Source of the DNA: Microbispora hainanensis
GTDB lineage: Bacteria; Actinomycetota; Actinomycetes; Streptosporangiales; Streptosporangiaceae
Assembly: GCF_006874475.1 (NCBI RefSeq)
Contig: NZ_VIRM01000057.1
Span: 1-61,985 of the forward strand
Direction of reading: 5' to 3'
DNA length: 61,985 nt
Part shown: in pieces, positions 40,320-49,003 of the stretch
How positions within the stretch are numbered: position 1 is the first letter of the stretch
Layout: each line of letters opens with the position of its first letter
Notes under the pieces: model-generated
Told to the model about the DNA's origin: nothing
What the model saw: only the letters and a program-made list of their open reading frames with translations
Database searches by the model: none
Program-made: the position numbers and the translations under genes

Positions 40320-42266
40320 GTGCGGACCTTCGAAACGCTGCGGGAGGACGATCCGCAGCAGGTAGGGCCCTTCCGCATCGAGGCACGCCTGGGTGAGGGC
40401 GGGATGGGCCGCGTGTATCTCGGGCGCTCGCGGAGCGGGCGGGCCGTCGCGGTGAAGGTCGTGCGGCCCGAGCTGGCCGACGACGCGGACTTCCGCCGCA
40501 GGTTCGACCGCGAGGTCGCCACGGCCCGCAAGGTCAACGGCTTCTTCACGGCCGGAGTGGTCGACGCCGACCCGCAGGGGTCGCCGCCGTGGCTCGCCAC
40601 CGCGTACGTGCCCGGAATGTCGTTGGAAGACGCCGTGGAGGAGCACGGGCCCTGGCCGGAGGAGTTCGTCCTGGCCCTGGCCGCAGGGCTGGCCGAGGCC
40701 CTGGAGTCGATCCACGCGGCCGGGGTCGTCCACCGCGACCTCAAGCCGTCGAACGTGCTGCTTGCCGACGACGGCCCCCGCGTCATCGACTTCGGCATCT
40801 CCCTGGCCGCCGAGGGCGGCTCGCTGACGAAGACCGGCATCACCATGGGATCCCCCGGGTTCATGTCCCCGGAGCAGCTCAGGGGCACCCGGGTCGGACC
40901 GGCGAGCGACGTGTTCTGCCTCGGGCTGGTGCTCGCGTTCGCCGCGACGGGCAGCGGGCCGTTCGGACAGGGGTCCTGGCAGGGGCTGTGGTATCGGATC
41001 GTGCACGAGGAGCCGTCCCTCGACGGCCTGCCGCCCACGGTGCGGCCGCTGGTCGCGCGATGCCTGGCCAAAGAACCCGAAGGACGGCCGACCGTGTCGG
41101 CCGTGCTGAACGAACTCGCCGGCAGCGGCCGTGACTTCGCCTCGCCCATTCAGCAGGGCCGGTGGCTCCCCCCGAGAGTGGCGCAGGCGGTGCGCACACG
41201 CGTCGCCCCGGCCGTCGCCCCGACCCGCACCTTGACCGCGTCATCGGAGGCACCGCGCTCGTTGCTGTTCGACGAGCCCGGCGCGGTGGCACCCGGCGCG
41301 GCGGTGTCCGGCCCGGGGACACCCGACGGACCCCGTGCGGCGGCGCACGGCGCGGTCGCCCCGGGCCCAGGGACACCCGGCGCGGCGGTGCCCGGCCCAG
41401 GGACACCCGACGGACCCGGCACCGTCGCCCCCGGCCCGGGCACGCCGAGGGGCCCGGGAACGCCAGGGGCGCCGGGGATGCCGGGGACGCCGCATCCGCA
41501 GATGGCCGGCCCGTTCGGGGGTCCCCGCGCGGGCGGCGGATCGGCTCCACCGGCGTTCACACCCGGTCCGCGGCCGGCCTTTCCTGCGCCGGGCCCTCCG
41601 TATTCGCATCCCGCCCCCTACGCCGCGGGACCCGTTCCCCACCCGGCGGGACCCGCTCCCCACGCGGCACGCCGCCCTGCGAGACCGTACGCGCCGCAAA
41701 TGCCTGCCGCACCGAGAGCACCGGGAGCACCGGGAGCACCGGGAGCACCGGGAGCACGACGACCCAGGCGATACCCCGCCTGGTTGCGGCGCACCACGCG
41801 CGCCTGGCTGATCCTCTGCGGGCTCCTCGTGGCGGTCGCCGGGGTGTGGGAGGTCGGCATGGCCATCTCCGCCACGCCGAGGAGGATCTCCTCCGACGGT
41901 TCGGCGCTGACGGTCACGCTGAATCCGACGCTGAAGCCCGCGATCTACGTCTCCGACGCGTCACCCGATCCGCGCTGCCGGGTCGAGAACGGCAGCGGCC
42001 GGAACGTCAGGCTCACCCGGCCGGCGGCGAGCTACCGACCGTTGGCCACGGGCGACACCAAGTGGCGGCTGGTCTACGAGATCCGCCCGCCGAAGACGGG
42101 CAGCTACACGGTGGCGTGCTCCGGCGACGACACCGTGTTCGGCGTCGGAGCGGCGCCCTCCTCCGGCGCCCGGGACGTCGTCACCGCCGCCGTGGCGCTC
42201 CTGGTGCTCCTCGCCGTCTTCGGAGCGCCGGCTCTGCTGGTGGCCGCTTTCATCACCAGGAAGTGA
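40320..42266 (+). CDS. Ser/Thr protein kinase with proline-rich linker and two membrane segments
   Basis: A 648-aa kinase. GTG 40320 is preferred because AAGGAG ends 5 bases before it, whereas GTG 40314 overlaps that site. The kinase domain (about 15-275) has GEGGMGRVYLG, K46 (VAVKVV), HRDLKPSN and DFGISLA. The linker (about 290-490) is a low-complexity PGTP and GAPGAPGA sequence. A membrane helix lies at about 495-515 (WLILCGLLVAVAGVWEVGM), followed by a small external beta-domain and a second C-terminal helix (AVALLVLLAVFGAPALLVAAF), an unusual return into the membrane. It converges with the polymerase gene. Confidence 0.92.
   Translation: MRTFETLREDDPQQVGPFRIEARLGEGGMGRVYLGRSRSGRAVAVKVVRPELADDADFRRRFDREVATARKVNGFFTAGVVDADPQGSPPWLATAYVPGMSLEDAVEEHGPWPEEFVLALAAGLAEALESIHAAGVVHRDLKPSNVLLADDGPRVIDFGISLAAEGGSLTKTGITMGSPGFMSPEQLRGTRVGPASDVFCLGLVLAFAATGSGPFGQGSWQGLWYRIVHEEPSLDGLPPTVRPLVARCLAKEPEGRPTVSAVLNELAGSGRDFASPIQQGRWLPPRVAQAVRTRVAPAVAPTRTLTASSEAPRSLLFDEPGAVAPGAAVSGPGTPDGPRAAAHGAVAPGPGTPGAAVPGPGTPDGPGTVAPGPGTPRGPGTPGAPGMPGTPHPQMAGPFGGPRAGGGSAPPAFTPGPRPAFPAPGPPYSHPAPYAAGPVPHPAGPAPHAARRPARPYAPQMPAAPRAPGAPGAPGAPGARRPRRYPAWLRRTTRAWLILCGLLVAVAGVWEVGMAISATPRRISSDGSALTVTLNPTLKPAIYVSDASPDPRCRVENGSGRNVRLTRPAASYRPLATGDTKWRLVYEIRPPKTGSYTVACSGDDTVFGVGAAPSSGARDVVTAAVALLVLLAVFGAPALLVAAFITRK
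41714..41758 (+). repeat. Five 9-bp tandem repeats inside the kinase gene
   Basis: GGGAGCACC-type units repeat in frame from 41714 to 41758 (first and last copies have one change each), encoding GAPGAPGA just before the membrane helix. Slippage within a linker is the simplest explanation and would change only linker length. Confidence 0.9.
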
Positions 42267-42304
42267 CGCCCGGTCTCCTGAGCCGGAGGCGTCCCGCCCC
42301 CGTG

Positions 42305-43930
42305 TCACTTGGCGTCGGCGTAGCAGGTGACGGCCACCGCCTCCATCGGGAAGCGGACCATGGTCTCGCCGAACAGCAGCCGGGTCGCCTCGCCGGCCGC
42401 GCGGCCGACGGCCTCCCGCACCTCGCCCGCCACGTCGAGCGGGCAGTGCACCATCACCTCGTCGTGCTGGAAGAACACCAGCCGCGCCGGGTCCGGCAGC
42501 AGCCCGCGCAGCACGGCGAGGAGCGTCAGCGCCCACTCGGCCGCCGTCGCCTGCACGACGAAGTTGCGGGTGAACCTCCCCCGGTCCCTGGCCGCCCTCC
42601 CACCCTCGGGACCGGACACCAGCCGCCGCCACCGTTCCGAGGGGGGCGGGCAGGTGCGGCCCAGCCACGACCGGACCAGCCGCCCCTCCTCCCCCGCGCG
42701 GGCCGCGTCCTCCACGAACGCGTACGCCTTCGGGAACCGCTGCCGCATCACGGCCAGCAGCTTGGAGGCGTCGCCGCTGGTCCCGCCGTACATCGCGGAC
42801 AGCATGGCGATCTTGGCCGACTCGCGGACCCCGCCGAACGCCTGGGCCAGCGCGGCGTACAGGTCGATCTCCCCGGCCGCCCGCGCGAGCCCGAGGTCAC
42901 CGGACAGCGCGGCCAGCACCCGGGGTTCGAGTTGCGCGGCGTCGGCGACCACGAGCGTCCAGCCGTCGTCGGCCATCACGACCTTGCGCATGACCTTGGG
43001 GATCTGCAGCGCGCCGCCGCCGCTGGTGGCCCACCGGCCGCTCACCACCCCGCCGACGACGTATTCGGGCCGGAAGCGGTCGCCGCTGACCCACTGCGCG
43101 GCCCAGGTCCAGCCGTGGGAGCTGTAGAGACGGGCCAGTTCCTTGTACGCCAGCAGCGGCGCGACGGCCGGATGGTCGACCGTCTTCAGCACGTGGGAAC
43201 GGGTGGACGGGATCTCGATCCCCATGCTCTTGAACGCCCTGACGATCTGCTGCGGCGAGTCGGGGTTGACCACGTGGCCGAAGACGGCCGACACCTCGTC
43301 GGCCAGGGCCTGGAGCTTCGCGGGCCGCATGCCGTGGGCGGGGCGGGGCCCGAGCAGGTCGGTCAGCAGCGTGTCGTGGACGTCCTCACGCCAGGGCATG
43401 CCGTCGTGGCCCATCTCGGCGGCGATGAGCGCACCGGCCGACTCGGCGGCGACGAGCAGGCGGAACCGCCCGGGATCGGCGGTACGCGCGACGCGGCGGC
43501 GCTGGTCCTCGAAGACGTCCGCGACCATGTCGGCCTCGGGCACGCCGTGCCGCGGCGGCGCCGGGTCGAACAGGCTCGCCTGCGTCCCGCCCCCCTGATG
43601 CGCGTCAGACGCCTCGTGCGCGTCGTCGGGCACCGGGAGGCCGTGCAGGCGCGCGTAGGCCGCCTGGACCCCTCTGGGCTCCCCGTAGCGCCCGTCGGCC
43701 GCCAGCAGCAGGTTTTCTGTCAGCGCGACGTCGTGGCAGCGCGACAGCCGCACCCCGGCGGCCAGGAGCGCCGGGTAGACGCGGCGCGCGTCGGCCCACA
43801 CCCAGCGGGGCCGCTCGGCGGCCTCCAGCGAGCGGACGGCCGCCGCGAGATCGGAGACCCGGCTCTCCGGCCCGTCGAGGGGCTTCACGGTGCCGCCCCC
43901 CTCGGCGTCGGCCGCCACCACAACGTGCAC
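42305..43930 (-). CDS. PolA-family 3'-5' exonuclease/DNA polymerase lacking the 5'-nuclease domain
   Basis: A 541-aa family A polymerase, far shorter than the 900-aa Pol I. The N-terminal 5'-3' nuclease is absent and the first 190 residues form a degenerate exonuclease-like region. Motif A reads VVADAAQLEPRVLAALSGD, where Pol I has DYSQIELR; motif B is RESAKIAMLSAMYGG; motif C is FFQHDEVMV with the catalytic HDE. Finger and palm residues look functional, so it is probably an accessory repair polymerase of the actinobacterial bifunctional type. A partial decayed copy of its 3' end lies at 40172-40238. Confidence 0.87.
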   Translation of the reverse strand: MHVVVAADAEGGGTVKPLDGPESRVSDLAAAVRSLEAAERPRWVWADARRVYPALLAAGVRLSRCHDVALTENLLLAADGRYGEPRGVQAAYARLHGLPVPDDAHEASDAHQGGGTQASLFDPAPPRHGVPEADMVADVFEDQRRRVARTADPGRFRLLVAAESAGALIAAEMGHDGMPWREDVHDTLLTDLLGPRPAHGMRPAKLQALADEVSAVFGHVVNPDSPQQIVRAFKSMGIEIPSTRSHVLKTVDHPAVAPLLAYKELARLYSSHGWTWAAQWVSGDRFRPEYVVGGVVSGRWATSGGGALQIPKVMRKVVMADDGWTLVVADAAQLEPRVLAALSGDLGLARAAGEIDLYAALAQAFGGVRESAKIAMLSAMYGGTSGDASKLLAVMRQRFPKAYAFVEDAARAGEEGRLVRSWLGRTCPPPSERWRRLVSGPEGGRAARDRGRFTRNFVVQATAAEWALTLLAVLRGLLPDPARLVFFQHDEVMVHCPLDVAGEVREAVGRAAGEATRLLFGETMVRFPMEAVAVTCYADAK

Positions 43931-44021
43931 CCCACCAGCGTGCCAGGCGCCGCCGACATTTCCCCAGCCGACGTTTCCCCCGGCCGTTCACCGACGGCGT
44001 CGCCCCGCCACGCCCGGCCGG

Positions 44022-45521
44022 TCAGAGCGGGATCTCGACCTCGTCCTCCAGTGGCGGCTCCTCCTCCTGCGGCAGGCAGCCGGTCGCGGCGAAGCAGCGC
44101 AGCCGGACCGTGTCCCCGACGACCGACAGGTGGAGGAAGCTCTTGAAAAAGGGCGGGGTGTCCCAGTCGGACAGTTCGGAGATGTACCGATGGAAGACCC
44201 GCCCCACCGGCAGGCGGAACGGCATCGGCCAGCCGCCGAGCAGCCGGGCCGCCCACTTCACCCGCGCGCCGATCGGCGCCCCCGGCGTGGGCCTGGGCGG
44301 GGTGTTGCCGATCCGCCGGGACATCAGGGCCAGGCCCTCCTCCGGCGTGATGTACAGCCTGGGCAGGCGCAGCCGCCTGCTGTAGAGCAGGCTGTAGAAG
44401 GACAGCGAGTCGCCGCGCAGGGGATAGCACTTGAAGTCGTCCTCGTGCACGCCGCCCGCGTCCACCCGGGGGATCGTGTGGGTGGCGTGCATGAACGCCC
44501 CGCCGCCCCCGGAGACCACGTACTGGATGAGCCGCCCGTCCACGCGGACCGGGTAGCGCTGGTAGTTGTGCACGTCGCCGCCGATGGCCGCCACGTAGTT
44601 GTGCGCCGGGTCGCGGACCACGTCGTCCACCGTGCCGCCGCCCTCGATCTCGCATGGGTGGTAGGCGTTGTTGACGTAGATCGGCTTGCCGGTGATCAGG
44701 ATCTTGGGCCGGGGGTCGGCGGAGACCCGGCGCAGCCACTCGCCCTGCTCGCGGTCGAGCGTGCCCTTGATGCCGGTGTCGATGCCGACGAGCAGCAGGC
44801 GGCCGGTGTCGATCACCCAGTAGGGCCCCGGCAGCGCGGGGCCCGGGTTGGGCCGCATCTTCCTGGCCTCGGCGAGGGCGTCCTCGTCGATCGTCTCCGG
44901 CTTCCGCCACAGGAGCCCGCGCAGGCCGCCGGGCGACAACCGGAATCCCCGGCTCTCGGCGGACAGGGGATGGGCGTCGCAGAAGACCCGCATGAAGCCG
45001 CCGAGCCCGTCATACCAGTCGTGGTTGCCGGGCACGGCGAAGATCGGGGCCGGGTAGTCCTTGTAGGGCCGGAAGAACTTGTCGCCATACTCGTCGCCCG
45101 AACCGGTCGGATAGATCACGTCGCTGGCGATGACGGCGAACGCGGTGTCCGCGCCGAGCTTGAGCAGCCCGGGCACCACCGCGTACTGCGAGGCGTCGCC
45201 CTCGCCGGTGTCGCCGAGCACCAGGAACGAGAACTCCTCCCCCATGTCGAGCCTGACGCGGAAGTCCTCGTCGACGCCGCGGTCGCGCTGGGCCGCCACC
45301 CAGCGGCGGCGCACCCGCGGCGAGGGGTCGCCGAACAGCTGGGCGAGGACCTCGTTGCGGGAGCGCCACAGCGTCGCGGGGTTCAGCCAGCTGAAGGAGT
45401 TCCGGGTGGGCCGCAGCGCGTCGAACGTGCCGATCTGCGCGCAGTCCCAGCCCGCTCCGGCCTGCGACACCCGTGACGAGACCTGCTTCCCCCGCGCGGC
45501 GGCCGCGCCCATATCGACCAT
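44022..45521 (-). CDS. Calcineurin-like metallophosphoesterase
   Basis: A 499-aa metallophosphoesterase. The dinuclear metal motifs appear in order: LVLGDTGEGD (near 110), ASDVIYPTG, PGNHDWYDG (near 175), and GGDVHNYQRYP (near 315) supplying the late histidines. The sequence before residue 100 is a family-specific extension, and the C-terminal 100 residues are hydrophobic-basic with YITPEEGLALM. No signal peptide is seen. The substrate is unknown; the family includes phosphatases and phosphodiesterases. It is followed by the polymerase gene on the same strand after 91 bp. Confidence 0.87.
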   Translation of the reverse strand: MVDMGAAAARGKQVSSRVSQAGAGWDCAQIGTFDALRPTRNSFSWLNPATLWRSRNEVLAQLFGDPSPRVRRRWVAAQRDRGVDEDFRVRLDMGEEFSFLVLGDTGEGDASQYAVVPGLLKLGADTAFAVIASDVIYPTGSGDEYGDKFFRPYKDYPAPIFAVPGNHDWYDGLGGFMRVFCDAHPLSAESRGFRLSPGGLRGLLWRKPETIDEDALAEARKMRPNPGPALPGPYWVIDTGRLLLVGIDTGIKGTLDREQGEWLRRVSADPRPKILITGKPIYVNNAYHPCEIEGGGTVDDVVRDPAHNYVAAIGGDVHNYQRYPVRVDGRLIQYVVSGGGGAFMHATHTIPRVDAGGVHEDDFKCYPLRGDSLSFYSLLYSRRLRLPRLYITPEEGLALMSRRIGNTPPRPTPGAPIGARVKWAARLLGGWPMPFRLPVGRVFHRYISELSDWDTPPFFKSFLHLSVVGDTVRLRCFAATGCLPQEEEPPLEDEVEIPL

Positions 45522-45540
45522 GGGAACAATCTTGGCAATT

Positions 45541-47154
45541 TCATGGGATCAGCACACCCGGGTTGAGGATCCCGGCGGGGTCGAGCCGCTCCTTGACGCC
45601 CCGCAGGATCTCGGCGCCCAGGTCGCCGATCTCCGCGGCGTACGCCTCGCGGTGGTCGCGGCCGACGCCGTGGTGGTGCGAGATCGTGCCGCCCGCCTGC
45701 ACGATCGCCTCGTTCGCCGCCCGCTTGGCCGCCGCCCACTGCCCGAGCGGGTCGCCGGTCTGCGCGGTCACCACGGTGAAGTACAGCGAGGCCCCCGTGG
45801 CGTAGACGTGGGAGATGTGGCACATCACCAGCGGCGACCCGAGCGCGCCGAGCAGGGCCAACCGTACGGCGTCGTACAGGCGCGGCAGGTTCGACCAGAA
45901 GCAGGCGGTCTCCAGCGTCTCCACCGTCGCCCCCGCGGCCAGCAGGGAGTCGCGAAGGTAGGGGGCGGAGAACCGGCCCTGCGCCCACTTCTCCCCCGGT
46001 TCCGGGCCGAGGTGCACGCCGCCCGCCTCGACCAGCACGGCGGAGGCCCGCTCCCGCCGGTGGGCCACGTCGCCCGGGGAGCCCTCGAAGCCCGCCACCA
46101 GCAGGCAGCCGGAGTCACGTCCGGCCGCACCGAGATCGGTGGGTTTGGCCAGCCCGACCAGGGTCTCGGTCTCGTCCGACAGCCTCAGCACGGTGGGCGG
46201 CGGGCCCTCCTGCTGCGCGAGCCGCCGCATCGCGGCCGTGCCCTCGGCGAAGCCGGCGAACCGCCAGCCCTCGTACGCCCTGACGGCCGGGGCCCGGCGG
46301 ACGCGCAGCCGCAGCGAGGTGATCACCCCGAAGGCGCCCTCGGAGCCCAGGAACAGCTGCCGCAGGTCGGGCCCGGCGGCCGACCGGGGCGCGCGGCCGA
46401 TCTCCAGCGTGCCCTGTGGGGTCGCCACGGTCATGCCGGCGACCATGTCGTCGAACCTGCCATACCCGGCCGAGGCCTGCCCGCTGGACCTGGCCGCCGC
46501 GAAGCCGCCCAGCGTCGCGTACTCGTACGACTGGGGGAAGTGCCCGAGCGTCAGCCCGTGCGCGGCGAGGAGCTGCTCGGCCTGCGGCGCGCGCAGGCCC
46601 GGCTCCAGCTCGGCGATCATTGACACGGGGTCGACGGAGACGAGCCTGTTGAGCCGGGCGAGGTCGAGCGCGACCACACCCGCGAAGCCCCCCTCGGAGC
46701 CACACCGGGCCGCCACGAGGCCGCCGACCACCGAGGTGCCCCCGCCGAACGGCACCACGGCCACCCGATGCTCAGCGCACAGGCGGAGCACGGCGGCCAC
46801 CTCGTCGTGCGAGCCGGGGAGCACGACGGCGTCGGGCGCGTCCGAGGCGTCCCCCGCGCGCATGAGCAGCAGGTCGGGGGTGGACTTGCCGCGGGTGTGG
46901 CGGATGCGGGCGTCGTCGTCGGCCCGCACGTGCTCGTCCCCCACGATCGCGGCCAGCGCGGCCAGGACGGGCAGCGGCAGCACGACCGGCGGCAGCCGCA
47001 CCTCGCCGAACGTCGCCGGCGGCGTGGCGGGCGGCCGGACGCCGAGGAGCTCCGCGAGCAGGTCGCGCACCGGCGCGGGCAGCTCGGCGGCCTTGGCGGG
47101 ATCACCCCAGCCCGACCAGAGCATGGGTTCCGCCGCGATGAGAGGGGTTTCCAT
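45541..47154 (-). CDS. FAD-binding oxidase, alkyl-dihydroxyacetonephosphate-synthase-like
   Basis: A 537-aa VAO/PCMH flavoprotein. FAD contacts include VVPFGGGTSVVGGL (about 133-146) and TLGGFAAARSSGQASAGYGRFDDMV (about 215-240). The C-terminal TISHHHGVGRDHREAY carries the histidine triplet characteristic of alkyl-DHAP synthase rather than glycolate oxidase. Alkyl-DHAP synthase builds the ether bond of ether lipids; whether this homologue does so is unproven. It diverges from glpD across 57 bp, which ties both to DHAP/glycerol-3-phosphate metabolism. Confidence 0.85.
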   Translation of the reverse strand: METPLIAAEPMLWSGWGDPAKAAELPAPVRDLLAELLGVRPPATPPATFGEVRLPPVVLPLPVLAALAAIVGDEHVRADDDARIRHTRGKSTPDLLLMRAGDASDAPDAVVLPGSHDEVAAVLRLCAEHRVAVVPFGGGTSVVGGLVAARCGSEGGFAGVVALDLARLNRLVSVDPVSMIAELEPGLRAPQAEQLLAAHGLTLGHFPQSYEYATLGGFAAARSSGQASAGYGRFDDMVAGMTVATPQGTLEIGRAPRSAAGPDLRQLFLGSEGAFGVITSLRLRVRRAPAVRAYEGWRFAGFAEGTAAMRRLAQQEGPPPTVLRLSDETETLVGLAKPTDLGAAGRDSGCLLVAGFEGSPGDVAHRRERASAVLVEAGGVHLGPEPGEKWAQGRFSAPYLRDSLLAAGATVETLETACFWSNLPRLYDAVRLALLGALGSPLVMCHISHVYATGASLYFTVVTAQTGDPLGQWAAAKRAANEAIVQAGGTISHHHGVGRDHREAYAAEIGDLGAEILRGVKERLDPAGILNPGVLIP

Positions 47155-47176
47155 AGCCGTCGCGCCTCCAGGTAGG

Positions 47177-47190
47177 TTACTAAAGAGTAA
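47177..47190. promoter_or_regulatory. TTACT-N4-AGTAA inverted repeat between divergent genes
   Basis: A perfect 5-bp inverted repeat with an AAAG spacer sits in the middle of the 57-bp region between the alkyl-DHAP-synthase-like gene and glpD. The size and symmetry suit a TetR- or GntR-family dimer site controlling both genes. No such regulator is adjacent. Confidence 0.5.
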
Positions 47191-47211
47191 TGCGCGAGTA
47201 GTGGAGTGGGC

Positions 47212-48732
47212 ATGAAGTCCTCACTGAATGCGGCCAGGCGGGAGTGGGACCTCGACGAGGCACGGACGGACGTCGTCGACGTCCTCGTGGTCGGCCTGGG
47301 GGCCACGGGGGCCGGAGCCGCGCTCGACGCCGCCTCGCGCGGGCTGTCGGTGGCCGCCGTGGACGCCCACGACCTGGCGTTCGGAACGTCCCGGTGGAGC
47401 TCCAAGCTGATCCACGGCGGGCTGCGCTACCTGGCGAGCGGGCAGGTCGGCGTGGCGTGGGAGAGCGCGGTGGAGCGCGACGCCCTGCTGCGCTTCACCG
47501 CGCCCCATCTGGTCACCGCCCACCCCTACCTGCTGCCGCTCACGCCGGATGTCCCCCGGGCCCAGGCCGCGACGCTGATGGCCGGCTATCGCATGGGCGA
47601 CGCGCTGCGGGCCGCCGCCGGGACACCGCGGCGGCTGCTGCCCGGCCCGTCCCGGCTCGCGGCCGGCCGGGCGCTCGCGCTCGCCCCGTCGCTGCGCACG
47701 GACGGCCTGCGCGGGGCGCTGCTGTCGTGGGACGGACGCGTGGTGGACGACGCCCGCCTGGTCGTCGCGCTGGCGCGTACGGCCGCCGCCCACGGCGCGC
47801 GGATCCTCACCCGGTGCCGGGCGCTGGCGCTCTCCGGCGACGGCGCGCGGGTGCGCGACGAGCTGACCGGCGAGGAGTTCGACATCCGGGCCCGTGCGGT
47901 GATCAACGCGACCGGCGTGTGGGCCGGAGAGCTGACGCCGTCGGTGACGCTGCGTCCCTCGCGGGGCACGCACCTCGTGCTGCGGCCCGGGGCCCTCGGC
48001 GAGCTGCGCGCGGGGCTGCACGTGCCGATCCCCGGCAAGCGCGCCCGCTTCGCGCTGGTGCTCCCCCAGGCCGACGGGCGGATCTACGCCGGACTGACCG
48101 ACGAGCCGCTCGACGGACCGATCCCGGACGTCCCCGAGGCGCCCGAGAGCGACGTCACGTTCCTGCTCGACGTCGTCGGGACGGCGCTGGACCGGCCGCT
48201 GCGGCGCTCGGACGTCGCCGGCGCCTTCGCCGGGCTGCGGCCCCTGGTCGACACGGTGGAGACGGCGGACACGGCCTCCGGTCGGGCGGGGGGACGCACC
48301 GCCGACCTGTCCCGCCGCCACACCGTGCTGCGATCGCCGGACGGCGTCGTGACGGTCGTGGGCGGGAAGCTCACCACCTACCGGCGGATGGCCGAGGACG
48401 CGGTCGACGCGGCCTGCCCCCACGCCCGCGCGAGCCGTACGGCGCGGCTGCCCCTCGTCGGCGCAGGACCGGTGCGGCCGGGCACACCCGGCCGGCTGGC
48501 CCGCAGGTACGGCTCCGAAGCGTGGGCGGTGCGCGACCTCGTGCGCGAGGACCCGGACCTGGCCGAGCCGGTGGCGCTGGGGATCACCCGGGCCGAGCTG
48601 GTCTGGGCCGTACGCCACGAGGGTGCCCTCGACGCCGCCGACCTGCTCGACCGGCGCACCAGGATCGGCCTGGTGGCCGAGGACCGCGCGGCGGCCCTCC
48701 CCGCCGCCGAGGCCGCCCTGGCCTACTCCTGA
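47212..48732 (+). CDS. glpD: Glycerol-3-phosphate dehydrogenase, FAD-dependent
   Basis: A 506-aa GlpD. ATG 47212 follows GGAG by 5 bases; an in-frame GTG at 47206 lies on that site. GLGATG (28-33) is the FAD Rossmann loop, and SSKLIHGGLRYL, GKRARFALVLPQADGRIYAGLTDEP and VVGGKLTTYRRMAEDAVD are GlpD signatures. It oxidises glycerol-3-phosphate to DHAP and passes electrons to quinone at the membrane surface. The divergent DHAP-using flavoprotein and the shared TTACT operator point to joint regulation. The 3' end of the gene has been partly duplicated just downstream. Confidence 0.93.
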   Translation: MKSSLNAARREWDLDEARTDVVDVLVVGLGATGAGAALDAASRGLSVAAVDAHDLAFGTSRWSSKLIHGGLRYLASGQVGVAWESAVERDALLRFTAPHLVTAHPYLLPLTPDVPRAQAATLMAGYRMGDALRAAAGTPRRLLPGPSRLAAGRALALAPSLRTDGLRGALLSWDGRVVDDARLVVALARTAAAHGARILTRCRALALSGDGARVRDELTGEEFDIRARAVINATGVWAGELTPSVTLRPSRGTHLVLRPGALGELRAGLHVPIPGKRARFALVLPQADGRIYAGLTDEPLDGPIPDVPEAPESDVTFLLDVVGTALDRPLRRSDVAGAFAGLRPLVDTVETADTASGRAGGRTADLSRRHTVLRSPDGVVTVVGGKLTTYRRMAEDAVDAACPHARASRTARLPLVGAGPVRPGTPGRLARRYGSEAWAVRDLVREDPDLAEPVALGITRAELVWAVRHEGALDAADLLDRRTRIGLVAEDRAAALPAAEAALAYS

Positions 48733-48865
48733 GCGCCACCCCGGCCCTCCCCGTCACTGAGGCCGCCCTCGCCCGCTCCTGAGCGCCGCCCGGCCCCTTT
48801 CCGCCGTCCCCGCCCTCGCCCGCTCCCGAGCGCCGCCCGGCCCTTTCCGCCGTCCCCGCCCGCGC
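48728..48865. repeat. Imperfect 47-50-bp tandem duplication of the glpD 3' end
   Basis: Units starting TCCTGAGCGCC at 48728, 48778 and (as TCCCGAGCGCC) 48825 repeat with about 80-90 percent identity by eye. The second unit preserves an AALARS-stop copy of the glpD end AALAYS-stop. It is non-coding now. The stretch is C-rich and leads to an AT-rich promoter region. Confidence 0.75.
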
Positions 48866-48957
48866 TCGGCCCGCGCCACCCATACCGGCATCATCCGGAC
48901 ATTTATGGATTTAACGGAGATTTACCGGCCCGCTCCCGTGACCCTCGGCGCCATTGG

Positions 48958-48978
48958 TTAAGGTTAGTCTTACCTAAG
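48958..48978 (+). promoter_or_regulatory. Iron box (DmdR/IdeR-type operator)
   Basis: Positions 48959-48977 match the actinobacterial iron-box consensus TTAGGTTAGSCTAACCTAA at 16 of 19 bases. It lies 26 bp before the ATG of the sucrase/ferredoxin-like gene, and TAGTCT within it (48965-48970) could be the -10 element. Repression by Fe-loaded DmdR/IdeR is therefore expected. Confidence 0.8.
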
Positions 48979-49003
48979 AAACGCGAGAGAAGGACGGGAC
49001 CGG

